Shown: positions 25,979-34,336 of the stretch, piece after piece
How the letters are laid out: each line of letters begins with the position of its first letter
Position numbering within the stretch: the first letter of the stretch is position 1
DNA from: an uncultured Clostridia bacterium
GTDB taxonomy: Bacteria; Bacillota; Clostridia; Christensenellales; UBA1242
DNA length: 64,000 nt
Direction: 5' to 3'
Assembly: GCA_937896905.1 (NCBI GenBank)
Contig: CALBOE010000010.1
Span: forward strand, 1 to 64,000
Program-made: the position numbers and the translations under genes
Notes under the pieces: generated by a model
Told to the model about the DNA's origin: nothing
Database searches by the model: none
The model's input: the letters and a program-made list of their open reading frames with translations, nothing else

Positions 25979-27586
25979 CTATTTATCCAATTGCATACGT
26001 TCAAACAAAAGGTCGTTGTTTTGCACTGTTAGGTTGGTGCCAATTTCGGTTGGAGCCCAAACCACATCTTTGTTTAGTGCAAGTTTTGCCTTAATTTTTT
26101 GGCAGGTTTCTGGAATGAATGGTGCAAATAAGTTTGCCATATTTGCCATCATATAAACACAAGTGTAGGTTGTGTTGTTAAATCCATTAATATCGTCCAC
26201 CACTTGAACCCACGGCTTATTATCGTCGTAGAACTTATTGCCTGCACTGGCATAGTTCATTGCAGTTTCTAATGCCAACCTTAACTTACCTTCTTCAATT
26301 AATGCGCCAACTTTTTCGAAGGTTTCCGCAGTTAATTGTTTAATGCTTTCGTCTACTATACCATTTGGAATTTTTCCCTCGAACTTTTTATTTAGATAAC
26401 TTAAATTTCGGTTCACAAAATTTCCAAACACGCCAACTAAGAATTTGTTGTGAATAATTTTAAAATCGTTCAAGCTAAAATTAATATCCTTTGTTTCTGG
26501 GCCGTTGGCAATCATATAGTATCTAATGCTATCTTTTGGGAATAGTTCTAGCATTTCGTTAACGCTTAATAAATTGCCTTTACTTTTGCTCATTTTTTCG
26601 TTGTTCATATTAACATATTCGCAAGAAACAATGTAGTTTGGCAAATTTAAATTTTCGTCGATAGACATTAATAATGAAGGGAAAATTACTGTGTGGAAAG
26701 GTATGTTATCCTTGCCGTGAACGTAATAGGAAGTTACATTTTCTTTTTGCATAAATTCGTCGAAATTAATGCCCTTTTCTTCTGCAACTTTTCTTCCGGC
26801 AGTTAAATAACCTAAAACTGCCTCTATCCATACATACACCTTTTTATCGGCAAATCCCTCGAATGGAACATCAACGCCCCAATCTAGCTGCCTTGTAACC
26901 GCCCTATCTATTAAGCCCATTTCTAAAAACTTTTCGGTTTCTTTAACGGCATTAACCCTCCAAACGCTATCGTGCTGTTGGTTCATTGTTCTAACCGCAT
27001 TTTGGAATTTAGAAAGTGCAAAATACAAGTGAGTGTTTGTTTTTTCTACCGTTTTTTCGCCACATAAACTGCATTGTTTGTTTAGAACTTCTTTTGCATT
27101 TAGGGTTGCAAGGCAATTATCGCACTGATCACCTTTCGCTGTCCCGCCACAATGTGGGCAGGTTCCAACAATTTCTCTGTCGCTTAAAAAGTTGTTGCAC
27201 TTTAAACAAAAATCTTGAGTTTCTTGTTTTGAATAGATATATCCATTATTAAAAATTTGTTTAAGATATTTTTTAACGTATTCCGCATGGAAATCTGTCA
27301 TTGTAGATGTGTATAGGTCGTAAGAAAAATCTAAGTCGCTGAAATTTTTAGAAAACTCTGCGTGATACTTTTCTGCAATTTCCCTTGGGCTTATTCCTTC
27401 CTTTTTTGCACGCACTGTTATTGGTGTTCCGTGGCTATCTGTGCCAGAAACATATATAACATTGTTACCCTTCATTCTATGATATCTTGCAATAATATCG
27501 CCAGGCAAAAGTGCCGCCAAATGGCCCACGTGCAACGAGTTGTTAGCGTATGGCCACGCCCCGCCAATAAATATATTTTTATTCAT
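25979..27586 (-). CDS. metG: Methionyl-tRNA synthetase
   Basis: MetRS charges initiator and elongator tRNA-Met. The class I HIGH motif is SLHVGHLAA, near residue 18, and KMSKS is NEKMSKSKGN. The connective domain has four Cys pairs (CLKC, CPHC, CDNC, CSLC), the four-knuckle zinc type. At 535 residues it ends after the anticodon-binding helices and lacks the C-terminal EMAP-like tRNA-binding domain found in longer versions. The ATG at 27586 is chosen because GGAG precedes it at the right distance; the frame opens 4 codons earlier over that site. It follows tyrS on the same strand. Confidence 0.97.
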   Translation of the reverse strand: MNKNIFIGGAWPYANNSLHVGHLAALLPGDIIARYHRMKGNNVIYVSGTDSHGTPITVRAKKEGISPREIAEKYHAEFSKNFSDLDFSYDLYTSTMTDFHAEYVKKYLKQIFNNGYIYSKQETQDFCLKCNNFLSDREIVGTCPHCGGTAKGDQCDNCLATLNAKEVLNKQCSLCGEKTVEKTNTHLYFALSKFQNAVRTMNQQHDSVWRVNAVKETEKFLEMGLIDRAVTRQLDWGVDVPFEGFADKKVYVWIEAVLGYLTAGRKVAEEKGINFDEFMQKENVTSYYVHGKDNIPFHTVIFPSLLMSIDENLNLPNYIVSCEYVNMNNEKMSKSKGNLLSVNEMLELFPKDSIRYYMIANGPETKDINFSLNDFKIIHNKFLVGVFGNFVNRNLSYLNKKFEGKIPNGIVDESIKQLTAETFEKVGALIEEGKLRLALETAMNYASAGNKFYDDNKPWVQVVDDINGFNNTTYTCVYMMANMANLFAPFIPETCQKIKAKLALNKDVVWAPTEIGTNLTVQNNDLLFERMQLDK

Positions 27587-27609
27587 AATTTTCTCCATTT
27601 AACCTTTAA

Positions 27610-27631
27610 AGAGATGCCTTTCGACATCTCT
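27610..27631 (-). other. Hairpin between tyrS and metG
   Basis: AGAGATG and CATCTCT pair around an 8-base loop, 13 bases after the tyrS stop. Only three T follow on the minus strand, so it is a weak terminator or an RNA-processing/stability hairpin inside a tyrS-metG operon. Confidence 0.5.
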
Positions 27632-27643
27632 AAAAATATTAAG

Positions 27644-28852
27644 TTATAGTTCCACTTTAAACATTGTTCCTTTGCCAACTTGCAAAGCACATTCTTTTTT
27701 AGAACAGGTTAGTTTTTCCCAACGTTCGCCATCAACTTTAACAGCACCACCTGCTATTAATCTTCTAACATCACCTTTAGATTTATACTTTCCGGTTGAG
27801 AATAAAAGGTCGATTAAATTAATTTCGCCTTCTGCGTTCACAAATTCGCTTGTGCATTTAATAACTGGGGTTTGCTCGGTTACAATGTTCTTTTGATAGT
27901 TTGCAATAAAAGCATTTTCCGCCATAACTGCAGCGTCTGCACTATGATATAGTTTAACAAGTTCACGTGCTAGCATCATTTTAACATCACGTGGATTTTT
28001 TCCATTTAACATATCCACATGAATTTGTTTAATTACGTCTGGGTGCAAGTCGGTTGTTAGGGTGAAATACCTAATTATTAGTTCGTCTGGAACTTTCATT
28101 GCCTTTTCGTAAATTACGTTTGCTTCTTCGTTAATTCCAATATAGTTCCCTAACGACTTACTCATTTTTTCCTTGCCATCAGTTCCTTCTAAAAGTGGAA
28201 CAAAAAGTGGCACTTGTTGGCTTAAGCCGTAATCCTTTTGAATGTTTCTGCCCAAAAGCACGTTAAAGGTTTGGTCGGTTCCGCCCATTTCAATATCTGC
28301 CTTGCACACAACACTATCGTACGCCTGCATTAATGGATAGAAGAATTCGTGAACAGAAATTGGTGCGTTGTTTTTGTATCGGTTGGCAAAATCGTCCCTT
28401 TCCAAAATTCTTGCAACTGTTGTTTTAGAACAAAGCTCGATAATTTGTGGGAAAGTCATTGTTGCAAACCAATCGCCATTATATAGAACTTCGGTTTTTT
28501 CTTTATTTAAAATTTTAAAAATTTGTTCCACATAAGTTTTTGCGTTTTCCCTAACTTGTTCTTTGGAAAGTTGGTTTCTTGTTTTGCTTTTTCCGCTTGG
28601 ATCGCCAATCATACCAGTGAAGTCACCAATAATAATGCTAACTTTATGCCCTAAATCCTGAAGTTGTTTTAGTTTCCTTAATGCAACTGCATGGCCTAAG
28701 TGAATGTCTGGCGCAGAAGGGTCCAACCCAAATTTAATATTTAAAACTCTATTTTCTTTGTGCACTTGATTAACCTTTTCAGTTAATGCATTAACATCAA
28801 CCATCTCAATTCCCTTTAACAAGAATTTTAATGTTTCTTCTTTATTAAACAT
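27644..28852 (-). CDS. tyrS: Tyrosyl-tRNA synthetase
   Basis: TyrRS charges tRNA-Tyr. It has the HIGH-type motif DIHLGHAVALRK, the tyrosine pocket (GDFTGMIGDPSGKS; MQAYDSV; EMGGTDQTFN), and KMSKS in DGKEKMSKSLGN. A C-terminal S4 RNA-binding domain is present (KGDVRRLIAGGAVKVDG). HLGHAVALRK matches the TyrZ-like branch. The ATG at 28852 follows AGGAG at 6 bases, giving 402 residues; the frame opens 14 codons earlier without a ribosome binding site. No T-box leader is evident in the short upstream gap. Confidence 0.97.
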   Translation of the reverse strand: MFNKEETLKFLLKGIEMVDVNALTEKVNQVHKENRVLNIKFGLDPSAPDIHLGHAVALRKLKQLQDLGHKVSIIIGDFTGMIGDPSGKSKTRNQLSKEQVRENAKTYVEQIFKILNKEKTEVLYNGDWFATMTFPQIIELCSKTTVARILERDDFANRYKNNAPISVHEFFYPLMQAYDSVVCKADIEMGGTDQTFNVLLGRNIQKDYGLSQQVPLFVPLLEGTDGKEKMSKSLGNYIGINEEANVIYEKAMKVPDELIIRYFTLTTDLHPDVIKQIHVDMLNGKNPRDVKMMLARELVKLYHSADAAVMAENAFIANYQKNIVTEQTPVIKCTSEFVNAEGEINLIDLLFSTGKYKSKGDVRRLIAGGAVKVDGERWEKLTCSKKECALQVGKGTMFKVEL

Positions 28853-28955
28853 AATTTCTCCTATATTTATTTTATAAATAAAACGATAGCACAATGAAAA
28901 ATTTTTGTCAACTTATTTATAAGTTTAGCCACATTTATGCAAGACTAAAGTTAAA

Positions 28956-30398
28956 TTAAGTTCTGTTTTTTTCTAACGCTTCGAACAATTTAATAAGCTT
29001 CTTTTTTGCAAGCTCTGAGTTAACATAGGCAAACCACTTAATTTGTGCAACATTTTGAATTTCACCTTTTGAGTTACGTTCCACAAAAATTTCAACCTGA
29101 TCGCCATCATTTAGTTTTGTGTATGGTGGTTGTTTGGTTTTGCTTCCATTAATTATTGCATACTTAAAGCCAAAGCCAAGATCTTGATGAATTTTAAAGG
29201 CAAAATCTAACGCCGTTGAATTTTCTGGAACAAACTTAACTTCGCCAGAACGAGTTTTTACGCTTATGTAGTTGGTGGAAAGATTGTTAATATCGTCGTC
29301 GTCAATCAACTCGTTAACTTGCCCATCTAATGTGCCAATTTTTTGCAAAACATAATCCATTCTGCTCATAATATACAAGTTGTATTTATTTCTAAAATTA
29401 TCTTGAAGTTGATAATAAACTTTGTGCGTGAATCTGCCAATTTTTGCATCTATAATTTTTACGTTGCCCATTAGTTTTTTGTTTAAAACAAATAAAACTT
29501 CCTTAACTGCATTTTTGTGTTTTTCATTATCGTATAAGCAATATATATTGTAGTTTGCAACTTTTAAAATTTGCCCTTGAGAAACAGTTCCAATGTTTTG
29601 TTTTGGAAATAGTTCTTTAAGGTCGCTATACACTTTATATTCTTTAACATTGTGCATTCGCACGTCTTTAATGCTGGTGTTTTGGAAACTTTCTTTTAAA
29701 ATTTCGTGCAAATTATCAACATTCTTTTTGTTGGTTTTGTGATAAATTGAATAATGCTCTAAAAAGGTTTTAGCAGAGTCCCTTTGAACAATTTTAAAGC
29801 ACTCGTTACGAATGTCCCTATAAAAGCGCTCCGAGTTTAATTTTTCGGCAATTGGAATTATCCATCTTTCGCTTTCCCTAACTTTTTCTAGTTGCTTGTT
29901 ATAATCAAAACATTGGATTGTTCTAAGGTTATGCAATCTATCGGCAAACTTAATGGCAAAACCCATTGGATTTTTTTTGCCCAACGCAATTAGTTTTTTA
30001 AATGTTTGCTCTTCGGCTGAAGATTTAACAAAATTAACGTCTTCATAAATTTCATCTTCGTCAAAAATATATTTGGTTTTATCTATGGCGCTAACGCAAT
30101 CCACCATTTCGGCAATGTTGCCATTAAAATTTTGGGTTATTTCTTCCAAAGTGTAGCCACAATCTTCCACAACGTCGTGCAAAAGTGCCGCCGAAACCAC
30201 ATCTGCATTAAAATCTAGTTCCGCCAAAATTAAAGCAACTTCCACTGGGTGAGAAATATATGGCAAACCATCTTTTCTTGTTTGTCCGTAGTGCAATCTA
30301 GTTGCCGTTGCATAAACATTATCTAGCAGTTTTAAAGCATCTTCGTCTTTTTCAAAACGCTTTCTAATTTTAAAGAATTTAACATCAATATCATTCAT
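28956..30398 (-). CDS. Rel/SpoT-like HD hydrolase with TGS domain and degenerate synthetase region
   Basis: Residues about 25-175 are a Rel-type HD phosphohydrolase domain with all metal and catalytic motifs: RKDGLPYISHP (His50), LLHDVVED (His74, Asp75, Glu78, Asp79) and FADRLHNLRT (Asp153). In the family this hydrolyses (p)ppGpp. The next 200 residues sit where the synthetase should be but lack its conserved signature motifs. Residues about 395-460 are a TGS domain. The C-terminal zinc and ACT domains are missing, so the protein is 480 rather than about 730 residues. It probably hydrolyses an alarmone-like nucleotide but does not make one. Its start overlaps the XRE gene by 8 bases. Confidence 0.85.
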   Translation of the reverse strand: MNDIDVKFFKIRKRFEKDEDALKLLDNVYATATRLHYGQTRKDGLPYISHPVEVALILAELDFNADVVSAALLHDVVEDCGYTLEEITQNFNGNIAEMVDCVSAIDKTKYIFDEDEIYEDVNFVKSSAEEQTFKKLIALGKKNPMGFAIKFADRLHNLRTIQCFDYNKQLEKVRESERWIIPIAEKLNSERFYRDIRNECFKIVQRDSAKTFLEHYSIYHKTNKKNVDNLHEILKESFQNTSIKDVRMHNVKEYKVYSDLKELFPKQNIGTVSQGQILKVANYNIYCLYDNEKHKNAVKEVLFVLNKKLMGNVKIIDAKIGRFTHKVYYQLQDNFRNKYNLYIMSRMDYVLQKIGTLDGQVNELIDDDDINNLSTNYISVKTRSGEVKFVPENSTALDFAFKIHQDLGFGFKYAIINGSKTKQPPYTKLNDGDQVEIFVERNSKGEIQNVAQIKWFAYVNSELAKKKLIKLFEALEKNRT

Positions 30399-31356
30399 TA
30401 GACATCTCCTTTAAAAGTTTAAACATAGCGTCATCTTCTTTGTTAGAAATTTTTGCAAATCTAAAGGCATTAGCTTCTAGAATTTCATAGAAATGGAAAT
30501 CTAATTTATTTTGAATAATTGCCACCTTTTGGTGTTCTGCAAGTTGCAAGGAAAGTTCATTTTTTTCTAAATATAAACGCTTAAACAACGCAATAATGTC
30601 GTCAACAGCATCGTCTAATTTCATAGTGTAATTATCTAGTTTTAGGCAATTATAAAGTTCTCCATCTGGTTTTTCAATAACCTTTCTGGAAAGAATAATG
30701 TATTGCACACAAGGGTTATGTTCCCTGCCCCTAGAAACCGAGTTGACGGTTCCTATTCCACCAATATATTGCGCCTTTGTTGGCGGATTATTAAGTAGAA
30801 TATAGGAAAAATCTCCATTATCCCTATCTGTTAACTCAATAGAAATTATGTGTTCGCTGGTGATTATTTTGCCTTTATAAAAATACTTTTGCTTAGATAG
30901 AAGTTCAATGATTTTGGCGCTTTCTTTAATTTGATTTAACTCCTGCAAAAGCTTAGTGGCTTCAACCCTGCCTTTAACAAAGGTTGCGCAAACTCTTACG
31001 TTGCTGTCAAACTCCTTTTCCTTCAAAATGCTAATAACACCATAGTTTAGCGTGCTTTTTAAATTTGTGTGCGCTTCGCCCTTATAGGAATTATTATTAT
31101 AATAATAAACAATATAATTACCAATAAACCTATCGTAGGAAACATCATGATGCGCTTCGAAATCGGAAAACAAAAAATTATCAATACTAATGCCAAAAGC
31201 ATCTTTTAGAGCAACTAAAAATTGCATAGAAGGTTCACTTGTTGCCGACAAATAATTATTAATGCTAGATTGCGAAAAACCTGTTTTTTCTGCAATGTAT
31301 CGTTGAGTGTATTGCTTTGCCAATGTTTTTAGATTTTTTTGAAATTTATTAGACAT
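30391..31356 (-). CDS. XRE-type transcriptional regulator coupled to the Rel-like gene
   Basis: Residues about 8-60 are a helix-turn-helix (YIAEKTGFSQSSINNYL). The remaining 260 residues form a mixed domain that I do not recognise, with aromatic and charged patches and no membrane span. It may sense a ligand. The ATG at 31356 follows GGTGGAAG, giving 321 residues; the frame opens 9 codons earlier. A consensus promoter lies just upstream. The Rel-like gene overlaps its end, so the two proteins are made together, and a regulator-enzyme partnership around alarmone signalling is a reasonable inference. Confidence 0.8.
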   Translation of the reverse strand: MSNKFQKNLKTLAKQYTQRYIAEKTGFSQSSINNYLSATSEPSMQFLVALKDAFGISIDNFLFSDFEAHHDVSYDRFIGNYIVYYYNNNSYKGEAHTNLKSTLNYGVISILKEKEFDSNVRVCATFVKGRVEATKLLQELNQIKESAKIIELLSKQKYFYKGKIITSEHIISIELTDRDNGDFSYILLNNPPTKAQYIGGIGTVNSVSRGREHNPCVQYIILSRKVIEKPDGELYNCLKLDNYTMKLDDAVDDIIALFKRLYLEKNELSLQLAEHQKVAIIQNKLDFHFYEILEANAFRFAKISNKEDDAMFKLLKEMSNE

Positions 31357-31385
31357 ACTTCCACCTTTTCCTATTGTATACATTA

Positions 31386-31414
31386 ATTTTATACCTTTTT
31401 TGTTTTAGTGTCAA
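31386..31414 (-). promoter_or_regulatory. Promoter of the XRE-Rel operon
   Basis: On the minus strand TTGACA (31409-31414), 17 bases, TAAAAT (31386-31391). Confidence 0.85.
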
Positions 31415-31564
31415 TAGATTGTTTGGAAAAAAGTGATAATAATATTAATTTTATGAATGCTTTTGATTAGTTTAATGATTTTTTAAACCACCGTTTCATT
31501 TTATCCCACCTGTAAAATTATAAAAGTAATCATAAAAAATTGAACACTTGCAATCATTCTAATA

Positions 31565-31596
31565 ATAAAAAATTCCCAAATAATGGGAACTTTTTT
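31565..31596 (-). terminator. Intrinsic terminator
   Basis: TTCCC and GGGAA pair around a 7-base loop with a T-run on either strand, directly after the NlpC/P60-like gene. I see nothing else in 31415-31564. Confidence 0.75.
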
Positions 31597-31597
31597 G

Positions 31598-32137
31598 TTA
31601 TATGCAATCATATTCGCTTAACTCGCCTGTGTAAACAACTCTTTTATTGGTTAAATTTAAAAAATCTATTGGCTTAATAACTCTTGGCAGGGCTTCTGCA
31701 TTAGAAACTCCAAACGCTTCTAAAAACGAACGAACGAATTGCGAACAATAAAACCTGCCCTCTGCTTCGTGGTTATGCTTGAACATTGCACTGAACAAAC
31801 CCCAATAGTTATATTTTAGTTTCTTCTTGTGCTTTTCCATATATTCCAATGCGTGTTTCATTTTGTTATAAGTTTCTTCACTAACCTTAATTTCTAAAAC
31901 TTTGGCTATGGTTTTGTTAAAACGTTTGAATGTGCCAATATTCTTCCCCTCTTTAACAAAGCCACCAACAAAAGGATTGTATGGATTAAGGCGACCATAC
32001 GAATACATCTCTTCCAACGTTGGCGTTAAAGAAATTGAAGAATGATTATATTCAGCACCCGTTAGCATCTTCAACATTTTAGACAGCAACGTTCCTGTTT
32101 GGCTAAGAACAACATAAATGCTTTTTTCCATTGCCAT
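31598..32137 (-). CDS. Permuted NlpC/P60 (YiiX/YebB-like) cysteine hydrolase
   Basis: This 179-residue protein matches the permuted papain-like family. The N-terminal strand IYVVLSQTGTLLSKMLKMLTG leads to the catalytic His in YNHSSI (residue 32). EMYSYGRLNPYNPFVGGF is the characteristic middle motif, and the catalytic Cys is residue 131 in RFYCSQFV. The family includes amidases or thioesterases of uncertain substrate. There is no signal peptide, so it acts in the cytoplasm or is exported in another way. GGAG precedes the ATG by 9 bases. It is a single gene. Confidence 0.85.
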   Translation of the reverse strand: MAMEKSIYVVLSQTGTLLSKMLKMLTGAEYNHSSISLTPTLEEMYSYGRLNPYNPFVGGFVKEGKNIGTFKRFNKTIAKVLEIKVSEETYNKMKHALEYMEKHKKKLKYNYWGLFSAMFKHNHEAEGRFYCSQFVRSFLEAFGVSNAEALPRVIKPIDFLNLTNKRVVYTGELSEYDCI

Positions 32138-32225
32138 ATATTATTTCTCCATTAAAAAAATTATATCATATTAAAATAAATTTGAAAAGAGATTTTAATT
32201 AATTTTATTTTTTTTAAAAAATCGC

Positions 32226-32254
32226 TTGTCATTTTATTCGCTTTGTGTTAATAT
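32226..32254 (+). promoter_or_regulatory. tRNA-Ser promoter
   Basis: TTGTCA (32226-32231), 17 bases, TAATAT (32249-32254) with TG one base ahead of the -10. Confidence 0.75.
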
Positions 32255-32272
32255 AGCGGAGTAATTAAATAT

Positions 32273-32360
32273 GCGGAGATGGTAGAGTGGTCTATTACAG
32301 CAGTCTTGAAAACTGCCGAAGTGAGAGCTTCCGGGGGTTCGAATCCCTCTCTCCGCGCCA
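32273..32360 (+). tRNA. tRNA-Ser (anticodon TGA)
   Basis: Acceptor GCGGAGA pairs with TCTCCGC, then discriminator G and encoded CCA. The anticodon stem is GCAGT/ACTGC with loop CTTGAAA, giving TGA, which reads UCA. The variable arm is long, as in all tRNA-Ser. The T loop TTCGAAT is standard. Confidence 0.96.
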
Positions 32361-32384
32361 AACTGCTTGAAAAAGCGGTTTTTT
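32361..32384 (+). terminator. Intrinsic terminator after tRNA-Ser
   Basis: AACTGCTT and AAGCGGTT pair (one G-U) around GAAA, followed by T residues. I see nothing further in 32385-32480. Confidence 0.85.
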
Positions 32385-32500
32385 ATTTGTTCGAACAACA
32401 ATCAATAGACACAACAACTAAATAATATAATGTTTATGTGGTATTTTTAGCTATTTTTAACTTTAATGGTTAAAATGTTTGGTTTTTCTACAAAATTTGA

Positions 32501-32506
32501 TATAAT
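32501..32506 (+). promoter_or_regulatory. Extended -10 box adjacent to the acyltransferase start
   Basis: TG-A-TATAAT ends 8 bases before the ATG at 32515. TTGGTT lies 16 bases upstream of the -10. There is no ribosome binding site. Confidence 0.65.
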
Positions 32507-32514
32507 TTTTACAT

Positions 32515-33261
32515 ATGGAAAAACAAAAGAAGTTTAAACAAAACCGCAAATTGTGGTATAGAGGAATGAAAAACTTAATGAAATGCAGGTATAAACAACC
32601 TCGTTTCATTTATCTAGGCAAAAAGCCAACTAATGGATCTATAATTTTAAGCAATCACGAAGGAACCGACGCCCCTATGAGTTTGGAAATTTATTGCGAC
32701 TTCCCTATTAGAATGTGGGGAACTGCGGAAATGAATTCTGGACTAAAACGCTTGTATGCCTACCAAACCAAAGTTTATTACCACGAAAAAAAACACTGGA
32801 ATTTGTTTGGCGCAAGAATGTTTTGTTTGCTTGCAAGCCCTCTAACAAATTTGTTTTATAAGGGGCTAAACCTAATTTCCACCTATAAAGACGCAAGATT
32901 TAGAACAACTCTTAAAGAAAGTGTTGCCGCATTAAAAAACGGAGACAATATTGTTATTTTTCCAGAACATTCAGAAGATGGATATTTAGCAGAACTTAAA
33001 GGGTTTTATGCTGGTTTTCTTGTTTTGGCTCAGCAATGCTTTAAAGAGGGTTTAGACGTTCCAATTTATGTGTCCTACTTTAAACTTAAAGAGCGAACAT
33101 ATCTTTTTGACGAACCAATTTTGTTTAGCGAATTAAAATCTAAGTTCGAAACAAGAGATGAAATGATTGAATATTTACTAAAAAAATGTAACGCTTTAGG
33201 GAAAATTGAAGTTGAACCTATGAAAAAGGCTAAAAAAACAAAGAAACAAAAGTCTAAATAA
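32515..33261 (+). CDS. Acyltransferase-like (LPLAT/PlsC family) protein
   Basis: This 248-residue protein resembles lysophosphatidic acid acyltransferases. Block 1 is IILSNHEGTDAP (His 48), and FPEHSEDGY takes the place of the FPEG block. The spacing in block 1 is H-X3-D instead of the canonical H-X4-D, and there is no clear N-terminal membrane anchor. Activity or substrate may therefore differ from standard PlsC. The C-terminus is a Lys-rich tail. The mRNA looks leaderless. It is a single gene with its own terminator. Confidence 0.7.
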   Translation: MEKQKKFKQNRKLWYRGMKNLMKCRYKQPRFIYLGKKPTNGSIILSNHEGTDAPMSLEIYCDFPIRMWGTAEMNSGLKRLYAYQTKVYYHEKKHWNLFGARMFCLLASPLTNLFYKGLNLISTYKDARFRTTLKESVAALKNGDNIVIFPEHSEDGYLAELKGFYAGFLVLAQQCFKEGLDVPIYVSYFKLKERTYLFDEPILFSELKSKFETRDEMIEYLLKKCNALGKIEVEPMKKAKKTKKQKSK

Positions 33262-33270
33262 TAATAAAAT

Positions 33271-33297
33271 ACAGCCCTTAATTGGGCTGTTTTTTTG
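33271..33297 (+). terminator. Intrinsic terminator
   Basis: ACAGCCC and GGGCTGT pair perfectly around TTAATT, followed by seven T. Confidence 0.9.
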
Positions 33298-33313
33298 TGC
33301 AAACTATTATTAA

Positions 33314-33334
33314 AAATGTGACAGCAATCACAAA
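33314..33334 (+). promoter_or_regulatory. CRP/FNR-type palindrome upstream of asd
   Basis: TGTGA-CAGCAA-TCACA (33317-33332) is an exact TGTGA-N6-TCACA palindrome, the site bound by CRP/FNR-family regulators. It lies 41 bases before the asd ATG. No such regulator gene is in this window. Confidence 0.55.
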
Positions 33335-33373
33335 CAAAGCCACACTTTCATTTAAATATATAGAGGAATTTAT

Positions 33374-34336
33374 ATGAAGTGTAATATTGCCATAATTGGC
33401 GCAACTGGACTTGTTGGAAAACAAGTTATTAAAATTCTTAAAGAAAAAGGATTAACAGACCATGCTTTTTACCTTTTTGCAGATAAAAACTACTGTAAAC
33501 CCATTAAACTTGGGCAAGAAAAATACAAAATTTGGCAGCTAACCAAAAAAAGATTGGTTGACGCAAAACTGAATTACGCATTGTTTTGCGTTGATGGCGA
33601 AATATCTAAAAAATATGTTCAATTTCTAGCAAAAAGAGGGACAGTTGTTATAGATTTTTCTGCCGAATTTAGGCATAAATATCCACTAATTGTGCCTGAA
33701 ATTAACGCCGAAAAAATTAATGGCAATATAATTTGCAACCCTAACTGTTCCACTATTATAAGCGTTATGGCATTAAACGAAATTAATAAGCAATTTGGGC
33801 TTGAAGAAATTGTGTATTCGTCGTATCAAGCCGTTAGTGGTGCAGGCAGTTTAGCACTTAGAGACATGAACAAAACCAACCCTAACAAACTTAAAAGCTT
33901 TGAGTATTGCATTAAAAATAACCTTATTCCAATAATCGGTAAACTTGCAAAAAACGGATATTCTACCGAAGAAAACAAAATGATTTTTGAAACTAAAAAA
34001 ATTCTAAATCTTTCTGCCACAAAAATGTCCGCCACCTGCGTTAGAGTTCCTATTACCATTGGCCACAGCATAAGCATTAATTTTAAAACAAAAAGCAATG
34101 CCAATTTGCAACAAATTAAACAACTAGTTGCAGCAAGCCCCAACGTTACATTGCAAGAATACACGCTTCCAATGCCGCAAGATGCCAGAAAAAACGATAA
34201 TGTTTTGGTTGGAAGAATTAGGCACGCCGAACAAAAAAACACATTCGATATGTTTGTTTGCGGAAACAACCTAAGAAAAGGCGCAGCATTAAATGGAGTT
34301 CAAATTTTAGAATTGCTAATTAGGGGGAATAAATGA
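33374..34336 (+). CDS. asd: Aspartate-semialdehyde dehydrogenase
   Basis: Asd reduces aspartyl phosphate to the semialdehyde, the branch point to diaminopimelate, lysine, threonine and methionine. IIGATGLVGKQ binds NADP. The catalytic Cys is residue 125 in NPNCST. CVRVPITIGHS has the substrate Arg and catalytic His. At 320 residues it is slightly short. A GAGGA site precedes the ATG. It is the first gene of asd-dapA-dapB-lysC, all overlapping. No lysine riboswitch is visible in the short leader. Confidence 0.96.
   Translation: MKCNIAIIGATGLVGKQVIKILKEKGLTDHAFYLFADKNYCKPIKLGQEKYKIWQLTKKRLVDAKLNYALFCVDGEISKKYVQFLAKRGTVVIDFSAEFRHKYPLIVPEINAEKINGNIICNPNCSTIISVMALNEINKQFGLEEIVYSSYQAVSGAGSLALRDMNKTNPNKLKSFEYCIKNNLIPIIGKLAKNGYSTEENKMIFETKKILNLSATKMSATCVRVPITIGHSISINFKTKSNANLQQIKQLVAASPNVTLQEYTLPMPQDARKNDNVLVGRIRHAEQKNTFDMFVCGNNLRKGAALNGVQILELLIRGNK

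Noticed and set aside
33298..33373. Lysine riboswitch upstream of asd
   Set aside because: The space is far too short for the known fold and no matching sequence is seen.
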